A DNA stretch of 44,220 nt from Bhargavaea cecembensis (GCF_000826125.2 NZ_LN651373.1:342661-386880); one strand, 5' to 3'; positions 30,945 to 39,485 are shown, counted from the stretch's first letter. Notes: generated by a model from the sequence alone, not told the origin. A program made the numbers and translations.

Positions 30945-31886
30945 TTGGACAGGCAGTTGGAGCGGGCGCCGGTCGGCTATCTCATATTGGACAAAGACTG
31001 GCGCATCGTGGATTCAAACCGAATGATGTTGGACATTACCGGGCGGACGGAAATGGCCGGGCATATGCGGGAACTTCTGACCGTACCGGGATGGATGTTT
31101 TTCCAGACGTATTTCATTCCGGCGATTGAGCTGCACGGACGGGTTCGGGAAATGGAGATTTCCATGAAGGGGCCGGATGGCCGGTTCCCGGCTTTGCTGA
31201 GCGCAGCCAAAACAGACGGTTTTTACGAGTGCGCCATTATGGCGATGCCCGTCCGGGGCGCATATGAGTCCGGCTTGATCGAGGCCAAACGGGAAGCCGA
31301 GCAGATTCGCCGGGAAGCGGAAGAGGCGAACCGGCAGCTGATGGGCCTCGTCGATGAGATTGAGCAGAAACAGGCGGAGCTGATCGGACTGAATGAGCGG
31401 TTCCGTGAAATGGCGTCGACCGATCCGCTTACGGGACTTCCAAACCGCCGGGCTTTTGAGGAAAAACTCGGAAGTCTGCTGGAGAGAATGGAAAAGGGCG
31501 GGCCGTCCGTGGCGTTTCTCATGCTGGATATTGACCGGTTCAAATCGGTGAACGACACGTACGGCCACGACACCGGAGACGAAGTTCTGAAAACGGTCGC
31601 CCATGTGCTTGGAAGAGAGTCCGACGGCTTCCTCGCCTCGCGGATCGGCGGAGAAGAGTTCGGAGTGCTGCTGGACGGCGCAGTAGCGATCGAAGAGCGA
31701 GCCGCCGAGTTCGCCGAGGAAATCCGCAGAGCCGTCGAGGAATCGGAATCGCCGGTCAGAGTGACCGTGTCGGTCGGGGTCGCCGCCGCTCGGATCGGGG
31801 AATCCGCTTCCGACGTATACAAGCGTGCGGATGACGCGCTGTACCGGTCGAAACGGGAAGGACGGAACCTGGTTTCGGTCGGCTAA
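30945..31886 (+). CDS. PAS-GGDEF diguanylate cyclase, partner of the RsbQ-like hydrolase
   Basis: 313 aa, soluble. PAS domain (~1-110: APVGYLILDKDWRIVDSNRMMLDITGR), coiled coil (~112-158, rich in Glu/Arg/Gln), GGDEF domain (~160-313) with STDPLTGLPNRRAFEEKL, LDIDRFKSVNDTYGHDTGD and an intact RIGGEEF active loop. It should synthesise c-di-GMP. In RsbQ-RsbP the hydrolase supplies or modifies a PAS ligand; the arrangement here swaps the PP2C output for GGDEF, a pairing reported for RsbQ-PAS modules. The TTG at 30945 follows AAGGTG by 8 bp. Ends at a strong terminator. Confidence 0.88.
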   Translation: MDRQLERAPVGYLILDKDWRIVDSNRMMLDITGRTEMAGHMRELLTVPGWMFFQTYFIPAIELHGRVREMEISMKGPDGRFPALLSAAKTDGFYECAIMAMPVRGAYESGLIEAKREAEQIRREAEEANRQLMGLVDEIEQKQAELIGLNERFREMASTDPLTGLPNRRAFEEKLGSLLERMEKGGPSVAFLMLDIDRFKSVNDTYGHDTGDEVLKTVAHVLGRESDGFLASRIGGEEFGVLLDGAVAIEERAAEFAEEIRRAVEESESPVRVTVSVGVAAARIGESASDVYKRADDALYRSKREGRNLVSVG

Positions 31887-31891
31887 ACGGA

Positions 31892-31929
31892 AAGAGAGGA
31901 TGTCTGCGGATGGACATCCTCTCTTATTT
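31892..31929 (+). terminator. Terminator after the PAS-GGDEF gene (bidirectional)
   Basis: AAGAGAGGATGTC (31892-31904) and GACATCCTCTCTT (31913-31925) pair perfectly; it also serves the convergent DUF4236 gene. Confidence 0.85.
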
Positions 31930-31969
31930 GTCGTTGCGAAAAGCAAGCCCCGGCCGGCAGGCGCTCAAG

Positions 31970-33031
31970 TCACGCATCCAGCGCCTCCACGTTCCGGAAG
32001 CCTTTCGTCTTCAAGTAGTTCATCCGGTGTTCGAAGGTCTCGATCGTGTCGGAAGGGTCGAGCCATTCAAAGTTCAAGGGGCTGAGCTCATCGCGCCGGA
32101 TCCTGACCGAGAGGATGCAGCCGCGGATCGGCGGTTCATCGGCCTGTGAATCGTCCATGACGTTGATGAGCACCTGTTCAACGGGAAGGATGGCGAACAA
32201 TTCTCGCGCAATCCGGATCGCCGAGCTGCAGACGTAATCCTGATAAAGCAGGAGGTAGCGCTTTTTCGCCATCGGCTTGACCGACAGCTTGCCGGTTGTT
32301 GTGAGCGTGGCGACGTCGCGGGGAACGACCGGGCTGTCGCCGATGAAAAGGGTGGCGGCCGGGGTTCCGGCCGGGCAAATCTCAAGATCCACCCGGCTGC
32401 CGAGCGTCCGGATATCTTCAAACGGGTCGGTCTGCTCAATGGCCGACAGCCACGCAGTGTGATCTCCCGAGAGCACCCGCTCGGCAAACTCTTTGGACTC
32501 CCGCAGTTCGGCGAAATGCCGATCGTCGATATCGGCGGCTTCCCGGACCGCCTGCTCAAGCCGGGCTTGTTTTGATTCTGCCCGGTTGAACAGCCGGTCA
32601 AGCCAATTCGGGTGATAGGAAGCGAGCTGCCTTCTGGCTTCCGCGACGGCCGGACCGTCCCCGGTTTGCCGGATTTCCTGCATGGCGATCGCCGTCCAGT
32701 CGACCGGGTCGGCCGCTTCATGATGGACCGACGTCAGCATCGCCACGTGGGCATTGTATTCCTCAACAGCCCGGACATTCTCATCCGGAAACCGGGCCGG
32801 ATCGGTCTTGGTCTGTTCATAGGCAACGCGTTGCGGCCTCTTCGTCCGCCTGCCGACTTTCGTGCGGTAGGAGAGCCCGGTGCCCGGAATCCCGAGATTC
32901 GCATACGTCCCGCGCTTTCCGACCGTGACACTCGCACCGCGAGGGCCGACCGACATGCTCGCGCCCCGTTTCCCGACATTGACCAGGACACCCGGCGCAA
33001 TCTTGATCCGTCTTTGAAATCTGAATCCCAT
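31970..33031 (-). CDS. DUF4236 domain protein
   Basis: 353 aa. The N-terminal ~55 residues are a DUF4236 domain (MGFRFQRRIKIAPGVLVNVG, then repeated VGxRGASVxVGKRG strands ending IPGTGLSYR), a small beta-repeat module of unknown role. The remainder, including charged helices ~85-190 and a C-terminal alpha/beta region (AKKRYLLLYQDYVCSSAIRIARELFAILP), resembles the long DUF4236 proteins of Bacillales; I know no function. It starts 9 bp after GAGGTGG. No partner gene is evident. Confidence 0.75.
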   Translation of the reverse strand: MGFRFQRRIKIAPGVLVNVGKRGASMSVGPRGASVTVGKRGTYANLGIPGTGLSYRTKVGRRTKRPQRVAYEQTKTDPARFPDENVRAVEEYNAHVAMLTSVHHEAADPVDWTAIAMQEIRQTGDGPAVAEARRQLASYHPNWLDRLFNRAESKQARLEQAVREAADIDDRHFAELRESKEFAERVLSGDHTAWLSAIEQTDPFEDIRTLGSRVDLEICPAGTPAATLFIGDSPVVPRDVATLTTTGKLSVKPMAKKRYLLLYQDYVCSSAIRIARELFAILPVEQVLINVMDDSQADEPPIRGCILSVRIRRDELSPLNFEWLDPSDTIETFEHRMNYLKTKGFRNVEALDA

Positions 33032-33358
33032 CGTGAGGGACCACCTCGCTATTCTAGAAGTTATTCACTTTGTTTAATGATAAATTGTTTGGGGGGAAAA
33101 GGAAAGAGAATGGAAGGGAAGATCAATTTTGGGCGTTCAGGCGATGGTGGAAGTAAGTTCAGTTGCCGCCATGCTTGTAACGGGGTAATTGAACCGTTCC
33201 TATAAATCTCGGGCCAACACATGTGACCGGGCATAAGTTGAGGCTTTGGCGGGAAAGGAAATAATGACTGACTTTCTTAGCCTTTGTGTACAAGGAGGTT
33301 TTTTTGTACTTGTCTCGAATATAGTTTGGAAGAGAGTATTTTATTGAGGAGGATGAAT
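33032..33358 (+). other. 327-bp leader region of the SLH protein gene
   Basis: No convincing gene. It contains an orphan ribosome site AAGGAGG (33292-33298) followed 5 bp later by TTG and a six-codon frame ending in TAG (33304-33324), and a GTACAA/TTGTAC inverted repeat around that site (33288-33309). A possible promoter is TTGAGG with TAATGA 18 bp later (33238-33267). No match to a c-di-GMP riboswitch or T-box is seen. Confidence 0.35.
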
Positions 33359-34441
33359 GTGAAACGGACTTCCAAGGTTTGGGTCTCCGTTGCAACAGCA
33401 TCAATGCTGACGTTTGGAGTGGCAATGCCGGTGTTGGGAAATGACCAGGCGGAGGCAAGTGTCGAAGCGGCCGCAGTTCAATACACAGATGTCCCGCAGT
33501 CGAGTTCACATTACGCCAATATTCGTCGTGCGCAGGAACTGGGACTCATGACCGGCTATGGTGACGGCACGTTCAAACCGAACCAGCAGCTGAGCCGCGG
33601 GAATGTTGTAAAGGCACTCGGCAAATATGCCGTCAAGCAAAGCGGAATGTCGCTTGATCAGTATATGAAAACTTACAGCATCGCCCGTGTGGAAAATTTC
33701 AGTGACGTCCCGAACAATGCACCTGACCAGGAACTCGTGAAATACTCGAAGATCGTGAAGGACCTCGGCATTTTCACTGGATCCGATAATAAGTTAATGG
33801 CCGGCAAAGCGATCACGCGTGATCAGATGGCGGAAGTGCTCGTCCGGGCATTCGCATTCCAGGACCTGCCGGGCAAGCCGGCCATCAAGGACACCGGCAA
33901 GTCGGCCTATGCCAAGTCGATTGAGATCCTCTTTGAAAACGGCATCACGGTCGCCAACCCGTACAGACCGCACGCCACAACAAGCCGCGCCCAGCTGGCG
34001 ACATTCCTCGTCCGTGCGTATGACAAGGTGAGCGGCGAAGAATCCGTCATGCCGGCTGAATTCTATTCGAAACTGAGGCAGGGGATCGTGCCGGGAGCGG
34101 CAGTGCAGATTGGATCGACTCTGCCGAAACTGAAAGCCAAGCTGGGGGAACCTGAACGGTCGGATGATTTTGAGGGTGGCTTGGTGCATCGGTATGGTCA
34201 GTACGTGTACGGTGTTCCTTATGAAGATCCGGCAGAGCCGATTACGACTGTTTCATACGACTTTGGAACGAACACTCCAACCAAGGAGGAGGTATTCCGC
34301 CATATGGGTATAGGGGAAGAACCCGAGCCAGTGGATGGACTGCTTTATTACTGGTACGGCTATGGGGAATATGAAATCTTCTTTGAGATGGAGAAAGACG
34401 GGGACGGGATGAGATATCTCACAGTGAAATGGAATGGATGA
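33359..34441 (+). CDS. SLH-domain surface protein with C-terminal DUF4309-like domain
   Basis: Exported protein, 360 aa, held to the wall by three SLH domains (~45-230; GYGDGTFKPNQQLSRGNVV, then MAGKAITRDQMAEVLVRAF and ATTSRAQLATFLVRAY). SLH domains bind pyruvylated secondary cell-wall polymer. Residues ~240-360 resemble DUF4309 (IVPGAAVQIGSTLPKLKAKLGEPE). A signal peptide (VKRTSKVWVSVATASMLTFG) begins it. Start: GTG at 33359 is favoured since GAGGAGG (33346-33352) lies 6 bp upstream; the ATG at 33353 directly abuts this site. Confidence 0.82.
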   Translation: MKRTSKVWVSVATASMLTFGVAMPVLGNDQAEASVEAAAVQYTDVPQSSSHYANIRRAQELGLMTGYGDGTFKPNQQLSRGNVVKALGKYAVKQSGMSLDQYMKTYSIARVENFSDVPNNAPDQELVKYSKIVKDLGIFTGSDNKLMAGKAITRDQMAEVLVRAFAFQDLPGKPAIKDTGKSAYAKSIEILFENGITVANPYRPHATTSRAQLATFLVRAYDKVSGEESVMPAEFYSKLRQGIVPGAAVQIGSTLPKLKAKLGEPERSDDFEGGLVHRYGQYVYGVPYEDPAEPITTVSYDFGTNTPTKEEVFRHMGIGEEPEPVDGLLYYWYGYGEYEIFFEMEKDGDGMRYLTVKWNG

Positions 34442-34469
34442 GCAAAAGTCCATCTGCAGACTTCTGACG

Positions 34470-34504
34470 AAAAGCCGTGTTGCCTGATGGCAACACGGCT
34501 TTTA
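34470..34504 (+). terminator. Bidirectional terminator between SLH gene and panE-like gene
   Basis: AAAAGCCGTGTTGCC (34470-34484), TGAT loop, GGCAACACGGCTTTT (34489-34503): perfect with A and T tracts. Confidence 0.92.
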
Positions 34505-34510
34505 ATATGG

Positions 34511-35422
34511 TCACATCTTCTCCAATATCCTGATCACCCTCAGCAAATTCCGGTTCTCCGGCACGTCCACGTCATATCTTTCCCCGAGCTCAATCACCTT
34601 GCCGGCCATGTATTCGACTTCGGTTTTGCGGCCGTGTTCGATGTCCTGCAACATGCTCGTTTTTCCTTCGGGGGCGAGGCTTTCAAGGACGGGGCGTGCC
34701 CGCTGGATGTCGGCTTCGGTCAGGTTGACGCCGACGGCCCTGGAGATCCGGACGACTTCCATCATGACGGATTCAAGCCAGTCGCGTGCGCTTTTCACAT
34801 TTTGGAAGACGGAGTACGGGGCGCGCAGGACGGAGGAGATTTGGTTGATGCCGACGTTGAGCATGAATTTCCACCACATCTCTCGCCAGATGTCGTCCGG
34901 GATTTCAAACGGGACGTCCGCCTGTTCGAACAGTTCCCGGACGGCGGTCTCGGCTTCTGGGTATTCGCCGTCTTTTGTGCCGAAGACGATTTTTCCTAAT
35001 TTGGAGTAGGAGATGTCCCGGTCTTTCCGCTGGGCATCGATGCCGACGCACATGCTGTAGAGAACGGGATTTTCCGGGTAGGCGGCTTTCAGCTCGTCTT
35101 CGCTGGAAATTCCGTTCAGGAGCGGCAGCAGAATGGTGTCCGGTCCGATGAACGGGCGGGATTCTTCGATGGCGCCGGCGAGCTGGTCGTTTTTGACGCC
35201 GAACAGGAGGAGGTCGACCGGCTCGGTGTTTTCATCTGAGGATTGGTAGTTGAAGCGGGCGTTGCGGCCGTTGATGCGGATGCCGTGTTCCGCGTAGCGG
35301 GCCAGGCGGCGCTTGTCGGCGAGAACAGAGAATTGGTTGCCGAGGTGTTGCTGAAGGCGTTCCCCGTAGGCTGCGCCGATCGCGCCGAGGCCGATGAGGG
35401 CGGCGGTTTTGATTTGCTCCAT
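34511..35422 (-). CDS. panE: 2-dehydropantoate 2-reductase family protein
   Basis: 303 aa NADPH-dependent ketopantoate reductase of the PanE/ApbA type, which makes pantoate for coenzyme A. Rossmann motif ALIGLGAIGAAYGERL at the N-terminus; LLLFGVKNDQL with the family's catalytic lysine; LLPLLNGISSEDEL; the second domain has DDIWREMWWKFMLNVGINQISSVL with the Lys and Asn typical of the active site, and a Glu/Ser region near SMLQDIEHGRKTEVEYMAG. Bacteria often have several paralogues, so the pantothenate role is not certain. Not in an operon with other pan genes. Confidence 0.82.
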   Translation of the reverse strand: MEQIKTAALIGLGAIGAAYGERLQQHLGNQFSVLADKRRLARYAEHGIRINGRNARFNYQSSDENTEPVDLLLFGVKNDQLAGAIEESRPFIGPDTILLPLLNGISSEDELKAAYPENPVLYSMCVGIDAQRKDRDISYSKLGKIVFGTKDGEYPEAETAVRELFEQADVPFEIPDDIWREMWWKFMLNVGINQISSVLRAPYSVFQNVKSARDWLESVMMEVVRISRAVGVNLTEADIQRARPVLESLAPEGKTSMLQDIEHGRKTEVEYMAGKVIELGERYDVDVPENRNLLRVIRILEKM

Positions 35423-35518
35423 GGCGGTGGTCCCTGCCTTTCTTTTCGATTAATGAAAGTGTAGCATAATAGGGAAGAGATGAAAGATTTAAAATACATA
35501 TCCGCGGAGGGATCGGTC

Positions 35519-36820
35519 ATGGAGAACGGACTATTGGCACGCTTGCTGGAAGGTCATGAAAAGGCGTTGGATCGGGACGGCGTCAGCGGCACGCGCTTGG
35601 CGGAGCGGTTGGCAGCTCTTTCGGAGATCGGCGATACGGCCGAGGGCGGAGTCGACCGGACGGGATTTTCATTTGAGGAGAAGCAGGCGAAGGAGCAGGT
35701 GATGCTCTGGATGCGCGAGGCGGGGCTTGATGTCCGTGAAGACGGCGCGGGCAATGTGATCGGCCGGCTGGAGGGCAAGTCGGACGGTCCGGCGTTTGCT
35801 GCCGGATCGCATGTCGACAGTGTGCCGAACGGCGGGAACTTCGATGGGCCGCTCGGTGTGCTGACGGCGCTGGAAGTGGCCGAGGCGTGGAAGGGGACGG
35901 GCTTCGTTCCGCCGGTTCCGTATGAAGTGCTCATCTTTTCCGAGGAAGAAGGCTCGCGGTTCGGCGCGGGCATTCTCGGCAGCCAGGCGATGACCGGCGA
36001 CTTGGACCGGGCTGCTGTGGACCGGCTCACTGACAATGAGGGCAGACCGTTTTCGGAAGTGATCGGGGATTACGGCAGTTCGGAAGAGGCTTTTTTCGCA
36101 TCGGCGAGGGATCTGGCGGAGATCGGGTTTTACACGGAGGTCCATATCGAGCAGGGGAAGCTTCTTGAAGCGGCGGATCTTCCGGCGGGCATCGTGAAGG
36201 GGATCGCCGGGCCGGCTTGGCTGGATATCCGGTTCGCGGGTTCTGCGGGCCATGCGGGCAACACGCCAATGGCCGGGCGCCGGGATCCGCTCGTGGCCGC
36301 CGGACGTTTCGTTTTTGAAGCCAGCTCGCTCCCGCCGTCCGTGAGCGAGACCGCAGTTGCGACGGTCGGCCGGCTGACCGTCTCGCCGAATGGGACGAAT
36401 GTCATTCCTGAGCAAGTGGAACTGACGGTCGATATCCGGGACCTCGACAAAGATGCGCGCGATGCGCTCGTCGAAAAAGTATGGGAAACGGCGGAGCGGT
36501 GCGCGGCAGAGCGCGGCGTGCAGGTCGAGCTGGAGCTGGCCTCCTCGATCGATCCGGTGCCGGTTGAGGAAAGCATCCGCGAAGAGCTGCGTGAGGTTTT
36601 CCGTGCAGAGGGGCTGGAGCCGATGGAGCTCATGAGCGGCGCCGGGCACGACGCGATGATCCTCGGCCGGCATATGCCGATGGCGATGATCTTCGTGCGA
36701 AGCCAAGACGGCGTAAGCCATAATCCGGCGGAATGGACGGACCTGTCCGACTGCGTGCAGGGCGTTCATCTGCTGAAAAAGTTCGCCGAACGGCAGATGG
36801 AACGCATGGCCGGGAAGTGA
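35519..36820 (+). CDS. M20 family amidase/hydantoinase (N-carbamoyl amino acid or allantoate type)
   Basis: 433 aa zinc-dependent hydrolase that cuts N-carbamoyl-L-amino acids, allantoate or ureidoglycine-like amides. Landmarks of the group are LEGKSDGPAFAAGSHVDSVPNGGNFDG (split by the metal ligand His), FSEEEGSRFG, EVHIEQGKLLE, a dimerisation domain with SAGHAGNTPMAGRRD, and the C-terminal MSGAGHDAM and SHNPAEWT with metal-binding histidines. The ATG at 35519 follows GGAGG (35506-35510) by 8 bp; an in-frame ATG at 35480 precedes this site. Transcribed divergently from panE. Confidence 0.88.
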   Translation: MENGLLARLLEGHEKALDRDGVSGTRLAERLAALSEIGDTAEGGVDRTGFSFEEKQAKEQVMLWMREAGLDVREDGAGNVIGRLEGKSDGPAFAAGSHVDSVPNGGNFDGPLGVLTALEVAEAWKGTGFVPPVPYEVLIFSEEEGSRFGAGILGSQAMTGDLDRAAVDRLTDNEGRPFSEVIGDYGSSEEAFFASARDLAEIGFYTEVHIEQGKLLEAADLPAGIVKGIAGPAWLDIRFAGSAGHAGNTPMAGRRDPLVAAGRFVFEASSLPPSVSETAVATVGRLTVSPNGTNVIPEQVELTVDIRDLDKDARDALVEKVWETAERCAAERGVQVELELASSIDPVPVEESIREELREVFRAEGLEPMELMSGAGHDAMILGRHMPMAMIFVRSQDGVSHNPAEWTDLSDCVQGVHLLKKFAERQMERMAGK

Positions 36821-36892
36821 GGGACTGATAAAGGGGAAGCGGGATTGAAACAGGGCGGGCGGCGGTGAAAATCCATGCGGGGGATTGCGGGC

Positions 36893-37226
36893 GCGAAAAG
36901 GTGCAAAGCGGACGCGAAAAGTGCTCGAGCGGCCGCGAGAATTTTGCCCGCGAGAATTGCGGTCGCGAAAAGATGCAAAGCGGACGCGAAAACCTGCCCC
37001 TGAGGATTGCGGGCACGAAAAGATGCGAAGCGGTCGCGAAAACCGGCCAAGCAGGCGCGAAAAGATGCAAAGCGGACGCGAAAACCACCCAAGCAGGCGC
37101 GAAAATTTGCCCGTGAGAATTGCGGGCGCGAAAAGGTGTAAAGCGGGCGCGAAAATCTGCCCGTTAGAATTACGGGTACGAAAAGAGGCAAAGCGGGCGC
37201 GAAAACCACCCAAGCGGTCGCGAAAA
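36893..37226. repeat. 21/29-bp repeat array 7 (GCGAAAA boxes)
   Basis: Fifteen GCGAAAA-type boxes occur at 36893, 36914, 36935, 36965, 36986, 37015, 37036, 37057, 37078, 37099, 37128, 37149, 37178, 37199 and 37220. Spacings are 21 bp (most) or 29-30 bp. The intervals carry ATGCAAAGCGG, CCACCCAAGC or TTTGCCCGTGAGAATTGCGG variants. It fills most of the gap between the amidase gene and the small membrane protein gene. Open frames on both strands here are a by-product of the repeat. Confidence 0.85.
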
Positions 37227-37327
37227 TGCGCCCGGGGAATCGCGATCGCAGAATACCGAGCTGCCCGCCTTTCCGCCAGTCGTGAATCTTTCAATCCCCG
37301 TGGCCGTAGAAGGGCCGGGGGGATTTG

Positions 37328-37816
37328 ATGAGAACTTATTGGCTGAGACAACTGCTGGTCGCAGGTTTGCTCGTGGTATTGGCGGCCGGATTGGATTTAT
37401 ATATGAGGCAGTTCCCGCCGGATTCTTCCGGTGCCGTGGGACGTCTGGTTTTATTTCTGGCGATTGCTGCGACGCTGTTTGCGTGCAATCAACTGTTGTT
37501 TCACTATTCCCAGGCTCATGCCGGGTTCATGAAGCACCGGATATGGAACAAGATGAGCCTCGTCATTTTTGTTTGGCTGCTCATCTCATCGGTCATCCTG
37601 ATGGTCCTGCTCATGCTGACGCCGATGCCTGATCTCATCCAAGCACATTTATGGATGATGTATTTGATCGGCATTTATTTTCTTTTCTTCATGAATCTGC
37701 TCATTCTGTCGTTTGTCCATCGCTTGGTTGAACGGCAAACGACGGTCGAGCGGAAATTGATTTACACGTGGGTTGCCGGAGTTGCAGTGCTTGCCGTCGT
37801 TTTCTTTGTCATTTAA
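37328..37816 (+). CDS. Small membrane protein, 162 aa
   Basis: Four predicted helices: LLVAGLLVVLAAGLDLYM, LVLFLAIAATLFACNQLLF, LVIFVWLLISSVILMVLLM plus HLWMMYLIGIYFLFFMNLL, and a final YTWVAGVAVLAVVFFVI. I do not recognise the family; the pattern suggests a small, uncharacterised Bacillales membrane protein. The ATG at 37328 follows a G-rich site (37317-37323). It is 24 bp before the next gene, so the two are probably co-transcribed. Confidence 0.65.
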   Translation: MRTYWLRQLLVAGLLVVLAAGLDLYMRQFPPDSSGAVGRLVLFLAIAATLFACNQLLFHYSQAHAGFMKHRIWNKMSLVIFVWLLISSVILMVLLMLTPMPDLIQAHLWMMYLIGIYFLFFMNLLILSFVHRLVERQTTVERKLIYTWVAGVAVLAVVFFVI

Positions 37817-37840
37817 TTCAATAAGAAAGGAGACGATCTC

Positions 37841-38620
37841 ATGGCGTTGTCCCCTAACGAATTCCGCGAACGGGTCCGCACGGGCATCCACACAGGCCCG
37901 ACATCCGGCTTTTGTGACGGTTTTGTCCAGGCAAACCTGGCCATCCTGCCGAAAGACGAGGCGTTCGAGTTTCTCTTGTTTTGCCAGAGGAATCCGAAAC
38001 CGTGCCCGATCATCGATGTGACGGATATCGGGTCGCCGGTGCCGAAGTTGTCTGCACCCGGGGCGGATCTCCGGACTGATATTCCGAAATACCGGGTATA
38101 TGAAAAGGGAGTACTCATAGATGAACCGGCTGATCTGATGGGCTATTGGCGGGATGATCTCGTCGCTTTCCTTATCGGCTGCAGCTTTACGTTCGAAGAG
38201 GCGCTGATCCGGAACGGCATCCCGATGCGGCACAATGAGGAAGGCGTGAACGTCCCGATGTACCGGACCTCAATCGAGACAGTGCCGGCGGGCAGGTTCT
38301 CCGGCCCGACCGTCGTCTCGATGCGGCCGATCCGCAATGAAGACATTGTCCGCGCCGTCCAGGTGACGAGCCGGTTCCCGTCCGTCCACGGGGCGCCGGT
38401 CCAAATCGGGAATCCCAAAGAAATCGGCATCTGCGACTTGTCCCGGCCGGATTACGGTGACCCTGTCACGATCCGTGAAGGGGAAACGCTGGTGTTCTGG
38501 GCGTGCGGCGTCACCCCGCAGGCAGTCGCCATGCATACGAAGCCTGAGCTCATGATTACTCATGCGCCGGGGCATATGTTCGTGACGGACTTGAAGACGG
38601 AGAGTCTCGGGGTGATCTGA
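37841..38620 (+). CDS. UPF0317/DUF1445 protein, putative hydro-lyase (D-glutamate cyclase family)
   Basis: 259 aa soluble protein of the YcsI/UPF0317 family: [30 protein letters not shown] at the start, [33 protein letters not shown], and C-terminal [13 protein letters not shown] with [13 protein letters not shown]. The eukaryotic relative is D-glutamate cyclase (5-oxo-D-proline formation), and bacterial genes often sit with oxoprolinase genes; that context is missing here, so the reaction is inferred. AAAGGAG precedes the ATG. Confidence 0.85.
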   Translation: MALSPNEFRERVRTGIHTGPTSGFCDGFVQANLAILPKDEAFEFLLFCQRNPKPCPIIDVTDIGSPVPKLSAPGADLRTDIPKYRVYEKGVLIDEPADLMGYWRDDLVAFLIGCSFTFEEALIRNGIPMRHNEEGVNVPMYRTSIETVPAGRFSGPTVVSMRPIRNEDIVRAVQVTSRFPSVHGAPVQIGNPKEIGICDLSRPDYGDPVTIREGETLVFWACGVTPQAVAMHTKPELMITHAPGHMFVTDLKTESLGVI

Positions 38621-38674
38621 AGGCTGCATATGTAAATCGGGATGCCGACATACTCAGCTTTAGGAGGGATGTTC

Positions 38675-38851
38675 GTGAGGAAAGTTACTTTTGAAGAAGT
38701 GATGCGCCATCACCGTGCGAACAGGGAAAGAGTGACCCGCGTCCTTGAGCATTATGACCGCCTGAATCCGGCTGACCCAACAGGTGAGAAGCCTGAAAAA
38801 GAACGCCACCCCGATGAAGCGGAAGTCTTGTCCAGGTTCAAGCTGAAATGA
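38675..38851 (+). CDS. Small protein (58 aa), possible antitoxin partner of the nucleotidyltransferase
   Basis: Charged helical protein (VTFEEVMRHHRANRERVTRVLEHYDRL, then a Pro/Glu-rich tail). The GTG at 38675 follows AGGAGGG (38662-38668) by 6 bp; an ATG at 38669 abuts this site and an ATG at 38642 is before it. Its stop overlaps the ATG of the nucleotidyltransferase (ATGA), so the two are translationally coupled. No known family is recognised; the antitoxin-like role rests only on size and arrangement. Confidence 0.6.
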   Translation: MRKVTFEEVMRHHRANRERVTRVLEHYDRLNPADPTGEKPEKERHPDEAEVLSRFKLK

Positions 38852-39438
38852 TCAGCCAAGAAAAGATCGATCGTGCAATCAAGGAATTGGAGGGCATCCA
38901 ATCTTATAAGGAAGACAATCTGGCTGCAATGGTCAAAGTGGCTGCAGTCATCACGTCTTTAATGGCGCCCTATCATCGGGTCGATGCGATGCCGATCATT
39001 GTTGGAGGACTGGCTGTCGAAATTTATACAGCAGGAGATTATACGACGAGGGATATTGATCTGGTCACAAGTTCGAGCATGACACTGAGGGAATTGTTGC
39101 CGAAAATCGGCTTCGACAAAGCGGGCAGGATTTTCTATCATGAACAATTGGAAGTCGCGGTCGATGTGGTGGACAGTGCGCTGGAAGGTTCCTATGACCG
39201 GCTCACAGAAATGAAAGTGGGCGAAGACTCGATTTATATTATCTCCATTGAAGATATTATTTTAGATCGTCTTAGAGGGTCTGATCACCCCGACAATGAT
39301 CGATGGGGATTATTCCTTTTGTCGAACAACTACGAGCAGGCAGATCTCGATTATATCCGGAACCGGGTGGAGAACAAAGATGAAGGCTTGACGCTTGATC
39401 GCTGGGTTCTGATGATCGAAGACCAACTTGATAATTGA
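38848..39438 (+). CDS. Nucleotidyltransferase superfamily protein (AbiEii/DUF6036-like)
   Basis: 196 aa with a minimal nucleotidyltransferase signature: IIVGGLAVEIYTAGDYTTRDIDLV (GG, then DID as the two metal-binding Asp), a VAVDVVDS strand carrying a third Asp, and a C-terminal helical part with IEDIILDRL and LDYIRNRV. Such proteins may modify RNA or protein as in type IV toxins (AbiEii, MenT) or have housekeeping roles. It overlaps the 58-aa gene by 4 bp and is followed by a terminator. Function not proven. Confidence 0.72.
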   Translation: MISQEKIDRAIKELEGIQSYKEDNLAAMVKVAAVITSLMAPYHRVDAMPIIVGGLAVEIYTAGDYTTRDIDLVTSSSMTLRELLPKIGFDKAGRIFYHEQLEVAVDVVDSALEGSYDRLTEMKVGEDSIYIISIEDIILDRLRGSDHPDNDRWGLFLLSNNYEQADLDYIRNRVENKDEGLTLDRWVLMIEDQLDN

Positions 39439-39440
39439 AC

Positions 39441-39485
39441 AAGCCGCCCAGCATCTGGAAGATCGATGGCTGGACGGCTTTTTTA
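39441..39485 (+). terminator. Terminator after the nucleotidyltransferase gene
   Basis: AAGCCGCCCAGCATC pairs with GATGGCTGGACGGCTT (39441-39480, one mismatch or bulge), followed by T6. Confidence 0.85.

Noticed and set aside
33110..33230. c-di-GMP riboswitch before the SLH gene
   Set aside because: The region is GC- and hairpin-rich but lacks the GEMM motifs such as GCAAACC and the tetraloop receptor pattern.
36865..37328. Open frames on both strands across the GCGAAAA array
   Set aside because: They are repetitive products of the 21-bp period, have no ribosome site or family resemblance, and one overlaps the amidase gene antisense.
35669..37351. Minus-strand open frame of 560 codons
   Set aside because: It is antisense to the M20 amidase and runs through the repeat array; its composition is Arg/Pro-rich as expected of a shadow frame.
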